From Mytilus trossulus (Eukaryota > Mollusca > Bivalvia > Mytilida > Mytilidae): a DNA stretch of 64,000 bases. The stretch lies in contig NC_086375.1 in the NCBI RefSeq assembly GCF_036588685.1, forward strand, positions 41,199,270 to 41,263,269, read 5' to 3'. How positions within the stretch are numbered: position 1 is the first letter of the stretch; each line of letters opens with the position of its first letter. The position numbers were made by a program, and so were the translations under genes. The notes under the pieces are model-generated. The model saw only the letters and a program-made list of their open reading frames with translations, was not told where the DNA came from and did no database searches. Of the stretch, positions 12,801 through 23,200 are shown one piece after another.

Positions 12801-13739
12801 TCCCGAAGAGGTTCAGTTTAAATAGGTTTCACTGTATTAATATGATCAATAAAATTGAGAAAGGAAATGGTGAATATGTCAAAGCGACAACCACCCGACC
12901 ATAGAGCAAACAACAGCCGAAGGCAACCAAGATCAAGTTTACATGTGCATGGATGTAGACAGTGGAAACAGGTACATGTACATGTACAATGTAACTGTCA
13001 CTAGACATGGACACTTAAATTAGTTGTATTATATATATTATCAAAATTAAATACATGTATAAATTTTTAAAACTTCAACATGTACGATGATGTATGCTAC
13101 GGAGAACTACACAATGTATATACATGTATATGCAGTTAATTTAAAGAATTTAAGAAATAATCATATTCCTGCAATACATTTCACATGTAGAATAATTGAT
13201 GTTTTTTTTTTAATACTGACTTTATCAGTAATAATATCAAGCGAGCCCTTTTAAATAATGAGTTTATCAGTATAAATAATATCAAGCGAGTTGTTGAGAA
13301 CACAAAATGTTAGGGTGAAATATACCTAGTAAAGAAATTTTCATACTACATGTTGAAAAAAAATATGTTATAAAGGATCCAAAATGGCAGAGTCTGCAGA
13401 ACACCTTTTCATTTGAAGAAAACAAATTCTATGCTTCAATATTAGATCTCAACAAATACTTTTTAACTTATTTAACATGTACAATGTACATGTTAAAAAG
13501 TGTAAAAAAAAAAAAAAATTGAAATGCAATACTTCCTTGTCCATTCTGTGAAGTGATCATGATTATCTAAAGGTTTTACATTCAATTCATCTTAAAAGAC
13601 TTCACTGGATGCTCAAGTTACTTCATACCTTATCAGCTTTCTTTTCCCCTGTACTTCCCTTGGAAACAGCAAGGAGAGCCTCCTTTAAGGACTTAACCAC
13701 ATCCTGGGGACTCTTCTGTGACTTCCCAAACAGGGGCAT
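3660..13739 (-). CDS. CAB39: CAB39/MO25-like scaffold protein, complete, 7 coding exons
   Basis: Coding join on the minus strand: 13629-13739, 12412-12576, 11755-11873, 10963-11131, 10175-10300, 4691-4834, 3660-3842. Every junction is GT-AG and the phases add up to one 338-residue protein, close to the 341 of vertebrate CAB39. It begins [20 protein letters not shown] and carries the family segments [41 protein letters not shown] and [21 protein letters not shown]25 is an armadillo/HEAT-like helical-repeat protein of the cytosol that stabilises the active STRAD pseudokinase and thereby activates LKB1; it also activates some STE20 kinases (family knowledge). The start is the first ATG after a 5'UTR splice acceptor and matches the conserved MP-F-GKS opening. 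A non-coding first exon lies near 16.84 kb. Intron 6 (5.3 kb) is repeat-rich. Confidence 0.96.
4691..4834 (-). CDS. CAB39: CAB39 exon 7
   Basis: 48 codons, [12 protein letters not shown] to [12 protein letters not shown]. The acceptor TTTGTAG (AG at 4835-4836) is set by conservation of the [12 protein letters not shown] stretch. The first 24 nt of this exon and its acceptor form the first unit of a 71-bp tandem array that continues upstream into intron 6. Confidence 0.93.
4806..5293 (-). repeat. 71-bp tandem array over the CAB39 exon 7 acceptor
   Basis: The word GTCTAACA recurs at 4811, 4882, 4953, 5024, 5095, 5166 and 5237, an exact 71-bp period over almost seven units. The first unit contains the working 3' splice site and the first 24 nt of exon 7. 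The further units lie upstream in intron 6 (transcript sense) and repeat the same TTTTGTAG|TTGTTAG context; the sixth has TATAG and the seventh has lost the AG. Confidence 0.95.
5345..5803 (+). repeat. Tandem-core mollusc repeat ending in a GGGGCATA hairpin
   Basis: Two diverged units of roughly 190-200 bp, each with 'tgtactaagtttcaagttga' and 'aaaactaccttgacc', followed by a terminal palindrome ATGCCCC...GGGGCAT at 5770-5799. I recognise the terminal motif as common in bivalve genomes. No coding potential. Lies in CAB39 intron 6. Confidence 0.7.
5916..6714. mobile_element. Foldback element with ~340-bp inverted arms
   Basis: The left arm from TTAAGGTCAAG (5916 on) and the right arm ending CTTGACCTTA (to 6714) are inverted copies. 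Internal matches include the CACCGACTTCGTTTT block near 6231 against its complement near 6396. About 130 bp of unique centre. No ORF. It has the form of a MITE or foldback transposon in CAB39 intron 6; the target duplication is unclear (possibly TA). Confidence 0.8.
7107..8153 (-). mobile_element. Tandem-core element, copy A (CAB39 intron 6)
   Basis: In minus orientation it starts TTGTCGAGCCTTCGACTT with the hairpin TTCGACTTTAGTCGAA and ends with the 16-bp palindrome GGGTTCCGCGGAACCC followed by TTACAA. Between them are about five monomers of some 190 bp with the shared words TTCACTCTGTGGTTAAAGT, TTTATGATCATAAGATAGTA and AAATGGACTTAGTTTTTCTG. No coding capacity. The same family recurs at 26.1 and 35.6 kb. 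Confidence 0.88.
10175..10300 (-). CDS. CAB39: CAB39 exon 6
   Basis: 42 codons in phase 0, [19 protein letters not shown] to [10 protein letters not shown]. Acceptor CTTTTTCAG, donor GTAAGT. It precedes the 5.3-kb repeat-rich intron 6. Confidence 0.95.
10963..11131 (-). CDS. CAB39: CAB39 exon 5
   Basis: Completes the split glycine and then reads [17 protein letters not shown] to [11 protein letters not shown] (56 codons). Acceptor CTTTCAG, donor GTAAGA. Very similar to vertebrate MO25 ([23 protein letters not shown]). Confidence 0.95.
11755..11873 (-). CDS. CAB39: CAB39 exon 4
   Basis: Begins [11 protein letters not shown] and ends in a split glycine codon (GG|T) after SELMK. The acceptor is TTAATAG, chosen over the AG 5 nt further in because only it keeps the frame and the conserved glycine. 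The donor GTGGGT is chosen over a GTAAAA 3 nt downstream, because the next exon supplies a single T followed by TAT GAG. The alternative donor would add one codon. Confidence 0.85.
12412..12576 (-). CDS. CAB39: CAB39 exon 3
   Basis: 55 codons in phase 0, from ATEDISKNL to NLTKVDFE. Acceptor TTTTTTGCAG, donor GTAATT. It matches the MO25 region with the conserved EPQTE-VAQL-QE-YN pattern. Confidence 0.95.
12835..12920 (-). mobile_element. 3'-end fragment of the retroelement seen at 21.6 kb
   Basis: About 85 bp match the extreme 3' end (AATAAAATTGAGAA-GGAAATGG..., then GTCAAAG-GACAAC, then GGTCACC-like end) of the 21611-22620 element. A short 5'-truncated copy inside CAB39 intron 2. Confidence 0.6.
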
Positions 13740-13774
13740 TATAAGGATTTACGATCCTATTTTTCCACTCAAGC
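13629..13774 (-). CDS. CAB39: CAB39 exon 2 (start codon exon)
   Basis: Acceptor TTTATTGCAG just above 13774, 35 nt of 5'UTR, ATG at 13739, then 37 codons ending in AAG before donor GTATGA. It encodes the N-terminal GKSQKSP segment. Confidence 0.93.
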
Positions 13775-15175
13775 CTGCAATAAACAACAGTATTATGTTA
13801 CATGTACATGTATATGTATATAAACAATCATGACAATAGTACAAAGTTGTAAATGCGTATATAATGATGCACTTTACTAGATTCTTCCATGATTGATGAC
13901 AGCATACACTTATATAGATGTACAAATTTAAGAGCTTGAGTTTCTTGTGTAACTATACTTACTTGGATAATTAAAAGAAATTATTTATTTTCTAGATTTC
14001 TGTAAGGCGAATAATTTGCATATTTCTTGAAGAAAATTAAGTGCTTCTTCATAAGCTAATGATCATGATGATATGCCCTTATTTTGAAAACTAAGGTTAC
14101 ATAACTCTAAAACAATTAAAATTGAAAAAAAAACCATCAAGAGATGACTATATTTTCCATGTACATGTAGGTCGCCTTCAGTAGGTGAAAACAATTGGTC
14201 TACATACAGTACACAAGTGACAACTAGTCAAAATTTAAATAAAAACAGATAAAAAGTCTGAAATAACAATTAAAAGAGTCTTCAAAATTAAAAGAGAGCT
14301 TTTAATTATTACAAGAACAAAACATTGCTAAAATATTGTGGGGATACAATAAGGCTAATATTAAGTATGTGTACACATGTATGTATTTGTTTGTCCATCT
14401 CTCACCATTCATTTATAAGTACAATAAAGTTAGAGAACGGAAACCAACTTTGAGACATACGTACATGTACATATGTAGAGACAATGGTAAACTTAAAATC
14501 CCCTCCGCAATGACGGGGGCATAAAGATGAAGTTTGAGCAAGCATGCTGTTGGCAACCTCTGATAAATCATTGTAATGACACAGGAAGCATATATATATA
14601 CATGTACATGTATCTGTACATGCAGCCTTTAAACCACTTAACTCTTGCACCAAGAGTCAGGCATACCTGTTAATGGTACTCTTCTATAGGGTGAAGGATT
14701 AATGAAAGAGATTCAAGGGTTTTACAAGAGGAATTATGTATGTTAGGTAAACATGGTAAATGACTTTTGTTGAGTAAAGCTAAAAATATGTATAACATGT
14801 ATAATTATCTAAACAAATGTCCCTGAAAGATATTTGATAGAAGTTGTTTTTCGTTCTATGGTAATGAATGTTGCTTATTGGCTGCTTGACATCCAGTTTA
14901 TTCATATGCGGAATCAAAATAATGAGTAAGGCGAATATTTCTTGATTTGAACTAAAACAACAAGCTGAGCAGAATAGTTACATTGCTATACATGAAGATT
15001 CAAAGATATTAAAAGATGCCCTTAAAATACCTTCCATCCTATTCAGACACATTATAACTGAAGAACGTTAAAAGTGCACCTACTCAAATTTGTACTTATT
15101 ACGATTTTTATGGTAATAAGTATTGTGTTTTAGTTGAAGGAAACAGATACAAAAAATCAGCATTTTTTTTAATTT

Positions 15176-15330
15176 GCATTAGCGTCATAATTTATTAACT
15201 ACTCTACAATTATTAAAGAGACGCCATCTAATTTCACATTTAGTCTATGACCAATGATTTTTCAATTTGTATTTAGCGCCATAATTTATTAACTTCTCTA
15301 CAAATATTAAAGAGACGCCATATAAGTTCA
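15176..15330 (+). repeat. Imperfect tandem duplication, unit about 93 bp
   Basis: The stretch 'cataatttattaact-ctctacaa-tattaaagagacgccat' occurs twice, at 15187 and about 93 bp later. Non-coding, in CAB39 intron 1. Confidence 0.75.
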
Positions 15331-15348
15331 TTTATTTTTGTGGTAATA

Positions 15349-15661
15349 AGGCCATGGAAAAATAATTGATGGTTTCCCCTAACCCGCCCGGGTCATTTTT
15401 TAACCGCCGAGTCATTAAATTTTATTGCAAAAAAAAAACACAAAAAAAACCTTTTTTTTTTTGTTTTTTTTTTGCAGAGACAACTTTAAGTGTTGAAAAT
15501 ATGCAAGTTTATAGTTCCACTATAGAAACAAAACATATAGATATAAAATTATGCATGGTAACAAAAAAAAATTTAAAAAAAAAAAAAAAAAAAAGCCTGT
15601 CTGCCAGGTCTTTAAAATTTTCCCATGTTAGGGGAAACCAACAATTAATTTTCCATGGCCT
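15349..15661. mobile_element. MITE with ~38-bp terminal inverted repeats
   Basis: Left end AGGCCATGGAAAA...GGTTTCCCCTAAC (15349-15384) is the inverse of the right end GTTAGGGGAAACC...TTTTCCATGGCCT (15627-15661). The interior holds two long A/T homopolymer tracts. The open frame across it is low-complexity lysine and phenylalanine, not a gene. Confidence 0.8.
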
Positions 15662-16837
15662 AAGCAGTTTTTATACATGCAAGTTATAATAACATTTGTT
15701 TTGGGCAAACTGAAGTTATTGAATTTGAATGAATATAAAAAAATTCAGCATTTTTCCATTTGTAAAGGGGCATAACTCTGGAACGGTAAAAGCCATGTCA
15801 CAGAAATTCACACTTGATTAGCATTTTTAAAATAAGCATTAGGCAAACTATAGTAATAGAACAGAAACTAACTTTCCTTCAAACGTCAGTACAAAAAAAA
15901 AAGGTTTTTGTCCGAGTTGGAATAATTTTTTCACATTGTGATTTTTATTATTCAACACTATCAATCACATTTTTTTTCTTCAAAAATTAACACAAAAAGG
16001 TGTTTGATAAATCTGATTTCAGAATTTTCTCTTGTCATCTGGTCACAATATTTATTTTTATCAAGCCTACATGTAAATTGGTGATCAAAATATTTTTTTT
16101 AGGAAAAAAACATACTGGCCCACCCCCTTTTGAAGTTGAATGGTTGTTCCCTATATGATATATATGTTAAAAACATTGTTATTTTGAAATTTTGAGTACA
16201 GATGACAGTTTTTATTCCTTCTTCAGTCATATTTTTTTTTAATTCTTTAATATGTGTAAAAATAATCTTCATCCACATTCAAAAGGTTCAAAAGGTTTTA
16301 AAGCAAAATAGAGATGAAAAGAGTATAACCAAATGATAACTAATGCATTCCATGGAATTTTAATTAGTTCAGAGGCGTTAGACCATGAATGGTGATGAAA
16401 TGACCAACAACTGAGTAGGAAACATTTTTCTGTGGGCAGCCAAGTCTGAAATTGCTTTGGGATTCAGAAAAGGGATTAACCTTTATATAGTCATTTTAGT
16501 TCATTGAAGAAATGGCTAAATGGCAAACCATTCGACATATCATGCATGTATATAGCATCATTATTGAAAAAAATAAAAGTTTAATCAAAGAGTTATAAAG
16601 TGCATGCAGCAAGCTAATGCGTTGTCAAATAAGAAAACATGGTAAAAATGAAATTATGACAAATTTATGGCATTCTAAGAATGTTCATCCATTGTGACAT
16701 TTCAGTTTACTGATATATTTTGAAAGTTTTAGTTCAATTATTGAAGGAATACGATATATTACGACTATACTAGCACAAATACTTTAAGTCTGATGCTTAT
16801 TAAGCTTCCTTTCCAACAGGAAAAGAGAAATGCTTAC

Positions 16838-16890
16838 CAGTGATGAACAAGATAGCTATCGAACTCAAGAAGGAAGTGACGTCACGGGTC
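16838..16890 (-). other. CAB39: Probable non-coding first exon of CAB39
   Basis: The minus strand has a strong donor CTG|GTAAGC at 16837-16838, facing the acceptor at 13775-13776 that precedes the start exon. The 5' end is not defined by sequence; the upper limit given is a guess placed near the CRE. Inference from splice sites only. Confidence 0.5.
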
Positions 16891-17012
16891 AGGTGCGCAG
16901 AGCCGGAAGATAAAAATGTAAACAAACCCACATGGTTAAAAGAGCTAAAATGAACTTTGAACCATTTTTTACGTTATCTTACCCTGAAATAACTTGACAT
17001 GTCATTTAAAAC
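16861..17012. promoter_or_regulatory. Candidate bidirectional promoter, CAB39 (-) and FMO (+)
   Basis: Only 170 bp separate the inferred CAB39 first-exon donor from the FMO start codon. The interval holds a full CRE palindrome TGACGTCA at 16877-16884 and an ETS-type CCGGAAG at 16903-16909, in a locally GC-rich patch of an otherwise AT-rich region. No TATA box is evident. Role inferred from position and motifs. Confidence 0.6.
16877..16884. promoter_or_regulatory. CRE palindrome TGACGTCA
   Basis: Perfect 8-bp consensus for CREB/ATF factors, within the divergent promoter interval. Confidence 0.6.
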
Positions 17013-17200
17013 ATGTCCTCCCAAGATCAAGCCCATCGTCCCGATGTTATCGTTATTGGTGCAGGAATTTCTGGACTTGTCACTGCAAAATGTCTGAGAG
17101 AAGCTGGTTTGAGTGTGGTTGTCTTAGAAAGATCTGGTGACATTGGAGGGTTATGGACATTCAGAGAAAATGACTATGGTGTAATGAGATTTACACACAT
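17013..17200 (+). CDS. FMO: FMO exon 1
   Basis: 62 codons plus AT: MSSQDQAHRPDVIVIGAGISG onwards, with the dinucleotide-binding GxGxxG and the downstream LERSGDIGGLW of the FAD site. Donor GTAAGT. Start chosen as the only ATG ahead of the FAD motif. Confidence 0.95.
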
Positions 17201-20200
17201 GTAAGTCTCAAAGCTACTGACAACATTGTTTTATAAAAGATTAATGCCAAACCAGTAACCAGATTTACCTGTTTACAAATCCTTGTAAATTTCTATAACA
17301 AACCTGAGACTACTATAACACATAGTTATAGTAGTCTCAGAACAAACTTATATTTTTGAGGGTAGTCATGGTAGTAATTAGTTATCAAAGGTACTAGGAT
17401 TATAATTTAGTACACCATCTTCTTCTTCTTCTTCCAGGTAAGGAACCGGATTCATTGCTGAATGTTAATGGTTCCGCGCGAAAACTTTACGCAGTGTCGG
17501 GGAACACAGAAAGATTTCTCTTGGCTATTTACAAATTACATTTAAAACGTTCGCAAAATAATATACAATTAAAATTATTTACAACTGATTTTCCTACTTC
17601 CTTTCAGAGCATGCCTTCAGGGCAGCTCTGAATCCCTCAACGGTGTTGGTCGCTGTAACTGTTGTTGGTAGGTTGTTCCAGTCCCTGATTGTCCTCGGGA
17701 AGAAAGATTGGCCGTAGGTGTTTGTACTTGTTCTTTCTTGGAAGAAGCGGTTTTTACCTCTGGTCCGGTTATCATTCGGGGTCAAATATTGGTGACGGTC
17801 TATATCTATAAGTTCATGCTGGATCTTGAATAACATGCACAATCTATTTGTTTTCCTCCGTTCTTCGAGGCTTTCCCACTTTAGATTTTTAACCATATTT
17901 GTGACACAGCCAGGTGTTCGGTCTGTGTAGTTGTTATTCACAAATCGTGCTGCTCTTTTCTGCACCTGTTCAATTGCCTTGATTTTATTTTGGGCGGTTG
18001 GGTCCCATACTGTGCTTGCATATTCCACTGCAGGTCTTACCATGGACACATATGTAGCTGCCTTTACAGGTTTTGTACAGCCTTTGAGGTTTCTACGTAT
18101 AAACCCCAACGTTCTGTTTCCTTTGCCTACTGTATTGTCTATGTGTTTATCCCATGTTAGGTTGTTGCTGATGGTTACTCCAAGATATTTACTTGCTTCC
18201 TCTGTGTCTAGAGTATGACCGTGGAGATGGTACGATGTTTGTATCACTGGTCTATTTTTGGGGGATATTCTAATGACAAGGCATTTTTTGGCATTAAAAC
18301 TCATCTGCCATTTGTTTTCCCAGTCTTCCAATGCTGTTAAGTCCTTTTGAAGAAGTTCACTGTCAGCTTGGTTGGTGATGGTACGAAAGAGAAGGCTGTC
18401 ATCCGCGAACAATTTGGTCTCTGATGTAGATGCTGTTTCTGGCATGTCATTAATGTAGGCCAGGAACAGTAATGGACCAAGGACTGTGTCTTGGAGTACA
18501 CCAGAGAGTACTGGTACTTGTGAAGAGACAGCACCCTCTAATATCACGCTCTGCTTTCTGTTATGTAGAATCTATTTATTGGTTTTGGGTTTTGGGTTGA
18601 CGCCATAGTATTCCAACTTGTGTAGGAGGCGGTGATGTGGTACCTTGTCAAATGCTTTTGCAAAGTCAAGAGGGATGATGTCTACTTGGCCGCTACTTTT
18701 TAATTTCGATGCAATGTCGTTGATGGTTACTTTTAGTTGGGATTCGCATGATCGTCTTTTGCGGAATCCGTGTTGTGCACCAGATGCACGTTTTGTCTTC
18801 ATAAGACTCATCAGTGACACTCATATCAAATATTTATAAAGCCAAACAAGAACAAAATTGAAGAGAAATGCGCTATATCCTCAAATGGTTATTTTCTTAT
18901 ACTGTTTGCATCAAATCGGTTAAAATTTATACAGTGATTTGTCAAATTATCCTTTATATTGTGGTTCGTTACAGATCTCAAATAATTATCGTGACCGTTA
19001 ATTTTGGAAAAAAAATAACATGAAATGTCTAAATTTTTGTTATTGTTTTAAAGAAAGTGTACATTTATCGTTATGCACCAAAAATTATCGTCAACGTCAT
19101 TTGGCAATTTTTTTTTACCGTTATTGGTTATGACAATACCCCTATTACTACCCTCATTTATGTGATTTGTCTCCATTCAAAAGTAGTCCATATAATTATG
19201 AGGTCTTTAAAGCCTTTCATTGTCCTAGCAAAAAAAGCAAAAATTAATAATAGCTCTAACTATTTTGACTGCAAAAGAAATAAAAAAGTGAAAGTTTAAA
19301 CCTAATAAATTTAGAACCAAAAAGAAATTCCAAAGGTATGAGAGCTCGGTATGAAGTCAATTCTGGTCCATAGAAAAATAATGATGAATGAAAAGTTAAA
19401 GACATTTTGATTAAGTGGCAATTTGAAAATGAAAAAGTTGTGTTATATTTTTTAAGGTATATATATAGAAAAAAATTCTGAGACAAGTGCCTGCATGTGT
19501 AGTGATACTTGAGCATAGCAAATTGAAAACAAAGTTTTATTTCAAGTTTAAATTTGAAGGATTGATTATATAAACAAGGATTTAATTAGTGTAGTTTTAG
19601 AGTATTTAGTAATCATAATCTTCAAATTAAGGGTCTGTCAGAGAGACTTTTATTGAGAAACAGTAGATACATGTAGTGAAAAACAAATTCTTACAGTATT
19701 ACATTGTACCTCTTCAAGATAGATTATGCAGCTGCCTTAAAAATGTTGAAGTAGGTGGTTTTTTTTTTAACGATATTAAGTATTGACTGAGATTTCTATA
19801 ACAATAGTACTCTCAGGTATAATTGACAATCTTTCTTTAATATGAAAGTTAGAGATGCATATCTTAGATTCTTAAGGTGGTACCCTTACTTTCACTAAAA
19901 TTAATTTGGCTCGTTTAATTTTCATAAAATTTTGTCAATGTATTTACTTTGACCCTTTAACAAAAATATAAAAATGTCATGAAAATTTAACCAAACGTTT
20001 TGTCAGAAAAATTACACTGGTTATAAAGCAGTTTGACAAACACCAATTTTGATCATTGAGAAGCTTAATATTCCCTTTACAAGACAACGTCATTAAAACG
20101 TTTCCCTGATTTTACAGAGTTATCTCCCTGTAGTGTTAGGTACCACCTTAATAACGTATGTTTTTGATAATTATCACAACTTGAAAAAATCAACATTAAA

Positions 20201-23200
20201 AGATGACATATTGAATTGAATTTTATATCTGAATTAAAAATTAAACTTTCTGAATTTTTTCTCTGAAAAAAGAAGGCAGAATATTTTAAGACCTGAGAAT
20301 CAATATTTTTTCTTGACAACATATGCCAATGCTGGGCCACTGTTAGTCTGTTGACTGGGATATGATTAATGATAAAAATAATATATATATATAATGTGGA
20401 CCTAGAGTTATCCCTCTTTGTATATCTCATGGAGTGACTCGCCCCTCCCTTAGTTATTGAACAATACATTTAGGTATATTTTAATATGGTTCATTCTATC
20501 TTATTACTTGTAACTTGAATTATATTTTTGTAATAAGCCCATTGATAATGAGGGGAAAATAAAAATATTTGTATATAAGTGTGTACATGTTCATGTACAT
20601 GTAGCAAACACATCAATTGTAGGACATATACGTTGTAGGTGTAATGCCTCCATTGATTTTCCCCTATTAGTCTTTGTTAAATTTGCACTTTTAAAAAAAT
20701 CATGCAGAATTTATCTTTGTTTCAAATAAAGAAACACTTGGCGTGAGTTTTGATCTATCAACAAACATGGTCGCCATTGCTAAAAATAGAACATAGGGGT
20801 CAAATGCAGTTTTTGGCTTATATCTCAAAAACGAAAGCATTTAGAGCAAATCTGACATGGTGTAAAAATGTTCATTAGGTCAAGATCTATCAGCCCTGAA
20901 ATTTTCAGATGAATCAAACAACCCATTGTTGGGTTGCTGCCACTTAACTGGTAATTTTAAGGAAATTTTGCAGTTTTTGGTCATTATCTTGAACATTATT
21001 ATAGATAAAGGTAAACTGTAAACAGCGAAAATGATCAGCAAAGTAAGATCTACAAATAAGTTAATATGACCAAAATTGTCAATTGACCCCTTAAGGGGTT
21101 ATTGTCCTTTAATGACAATTTTTCACAATTTGTTCATCATATTTGCTTACTTTAAAAAATCTTCTCCTCTAAAACTACTCAACCAAATTCAACCAAACTT
21201 CATGTAAATGATCAGTAGGGTGTATAAAATAAAGTTTGTGTTTTATTTTCTATTTCTTCAAAAAACATGGCCGTCATGGCTAAAAATAGAACACAGGGTA
21301 AAATGCAGTTTTTGGCTTATATCTGAAAAACTCCAGCATTTAGAGCAAATTAGACAAGAAGTTAAAGTATTTATTAGGTCAAGGTCTACCTGTCCTGAAA
21401 TTTTCAGCCGAATTGGGTAACCGGTTTTTCAGGTGTAAAGCCCCTGAATTGATGATTTTAAAGAAATTTTGCAGATTTTGGTTATTATCTTGAATATTAT
21501 TATAGATACAGATAAACTGTTAATAGCAAAAATGTTAAGCAAAGCAAGATCTACAAATAAGTCAATTTGACCAAAATTGTCATTTGACCCCTTAAGGAGT
21601 CATTGCCCTTTAAATAAAATTGAGAATGGAAATGGGGAATGTGTCAAAGAGACAACAACTCGACCAAATAAAAATCAACAGCAGAAGGTCACCAACAGGT
21701 CTTTAATGTAGCGAGAAATTCCCGCACCCGTAGGCGTCCTTCAGCTGGCCCCTAAACAAATATATACTAGTTCAGTGATAATGAACACCATACTAATTTC
21801 CAAATTGTACACAAGAAACTAAAATTAAAATAATACAAGACTAACAAAGGCCAGAGGCTCCTGACTTGGGAAGGCGCAAAAATGCGGCGGGGTTAAACAT
21901 GTTTGTGAGATCTCAACCCTCCCCCTATACCTCTAACCAACGTAGAAAAGTAAACGTTTAACAATACACACATTAAAATACAGTTCAAGAGAAGTCCGAG
22001 TCTGATGTCAGAAGATGTAACCAAAGAAAATAAACAAAATGACAATAATACATAAATAACAACAGACTACTAGCAGTTAACTGACATGCCAGCTCCAGAC
22101 TTCAATTAAACTGACTGAAAGATTATGATTTCATCATATGAACATCAGGTACAATCCTTCCCGTTAGGGGTTTAGTATCATACCATCATAACAAATATGA
22201 GAAGAACATAACCCGTGTCATGCCAACAACTGTTTTTAGAATAAATGTGTTTAGTTCCGACGCAAAGACCTTATCAGTGATTCAATATTAACACCAAAAT
22301 ATGCAATCTTTAATGACTTGACAACAGTATCGTAATTATATCCCTTCTTAATAAGTCTATTCAAAGGTTTTGTAAGTTTCTGAGGTGAATACTGACACCT
22401 TTGTGCTTTATAAAGAATATTTCCATAAAAAATTGGATGTGAAATACCTGAATGTATAAGAAGTCTGCATGTTGAGCTATATTTACGAATGATGTCTTTA
22501 TACCGATGATAAAATTTAGTAAATGTTTTGACTAGTTTGTGATATCGAAAACCCTGGTGTAATAATTTTTCAGTAATACATAAATTTCTCTCGTTAAAAT
22601 CTAAAACACTTAAAGACTTTTTTCACAATTTGTTCATCATGTTGACTTACTTTAAAAAATCTTCTCCTTTGAAACTGCTGTATCAATTTCAGCCAAATTT
22701 AGGCTAAATGAGTTTCAGAGCATCTAGTATAAATTTTATATTTTATTTCCTTGTATGTCAAGAAACATAGCTCCTATTGCTAAAATAGAACATAGGAGAA
22801 AATATTTTTTTTTGCTTTAGAACAAAAGAGGACGATTCAAAGAACATTTAAATAAATTGAAAAGCCAAAATAATCATTGATGAGAGATTTAACCAAACAA
22901 ATTAAGGTGAGCGATTCAGGCTCTTGAGAGCCTCTTGTTTTTTTACCTGTGTGCAAGCTTAAGTAACCAAAATATTCTATAGAAACCCCAAAAATTATGT
23001 TTACGCTGTTCTAAGCTGAAATTTTCAGACATATACTATTAGCAAACTAATTAATTCTAAGCCTCAGGCTAACTGCTAAGATAGCTGGAGTTTTAATTTT
23101 ACAAGTTAACTTTGAATTGAAAACATCATTTGAGTTTTTGTTATTCATTAAATTGATCTTTATTGCTAAACTAATATATATTGTAAATAATTATATTAAT

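Noticed and set aside
15366-15689. 107-codon open frame on the plus strand
   Set aside because: Composed of poly-Lys and poly-Phe from homopolymer tracts inside a MITE; no conserved segment.
17931-18218. 95-codon open frame on the plus strand
   Set aside because: Antisense shadow of the LINE reverse transcriptase.
20077-20469. 130-codon open frame on the minus strand in FMO intron 1
   Set aside because: Overlaps the TTAAGGTGGTACC MITE and AT-rich intron; no conserved motif.
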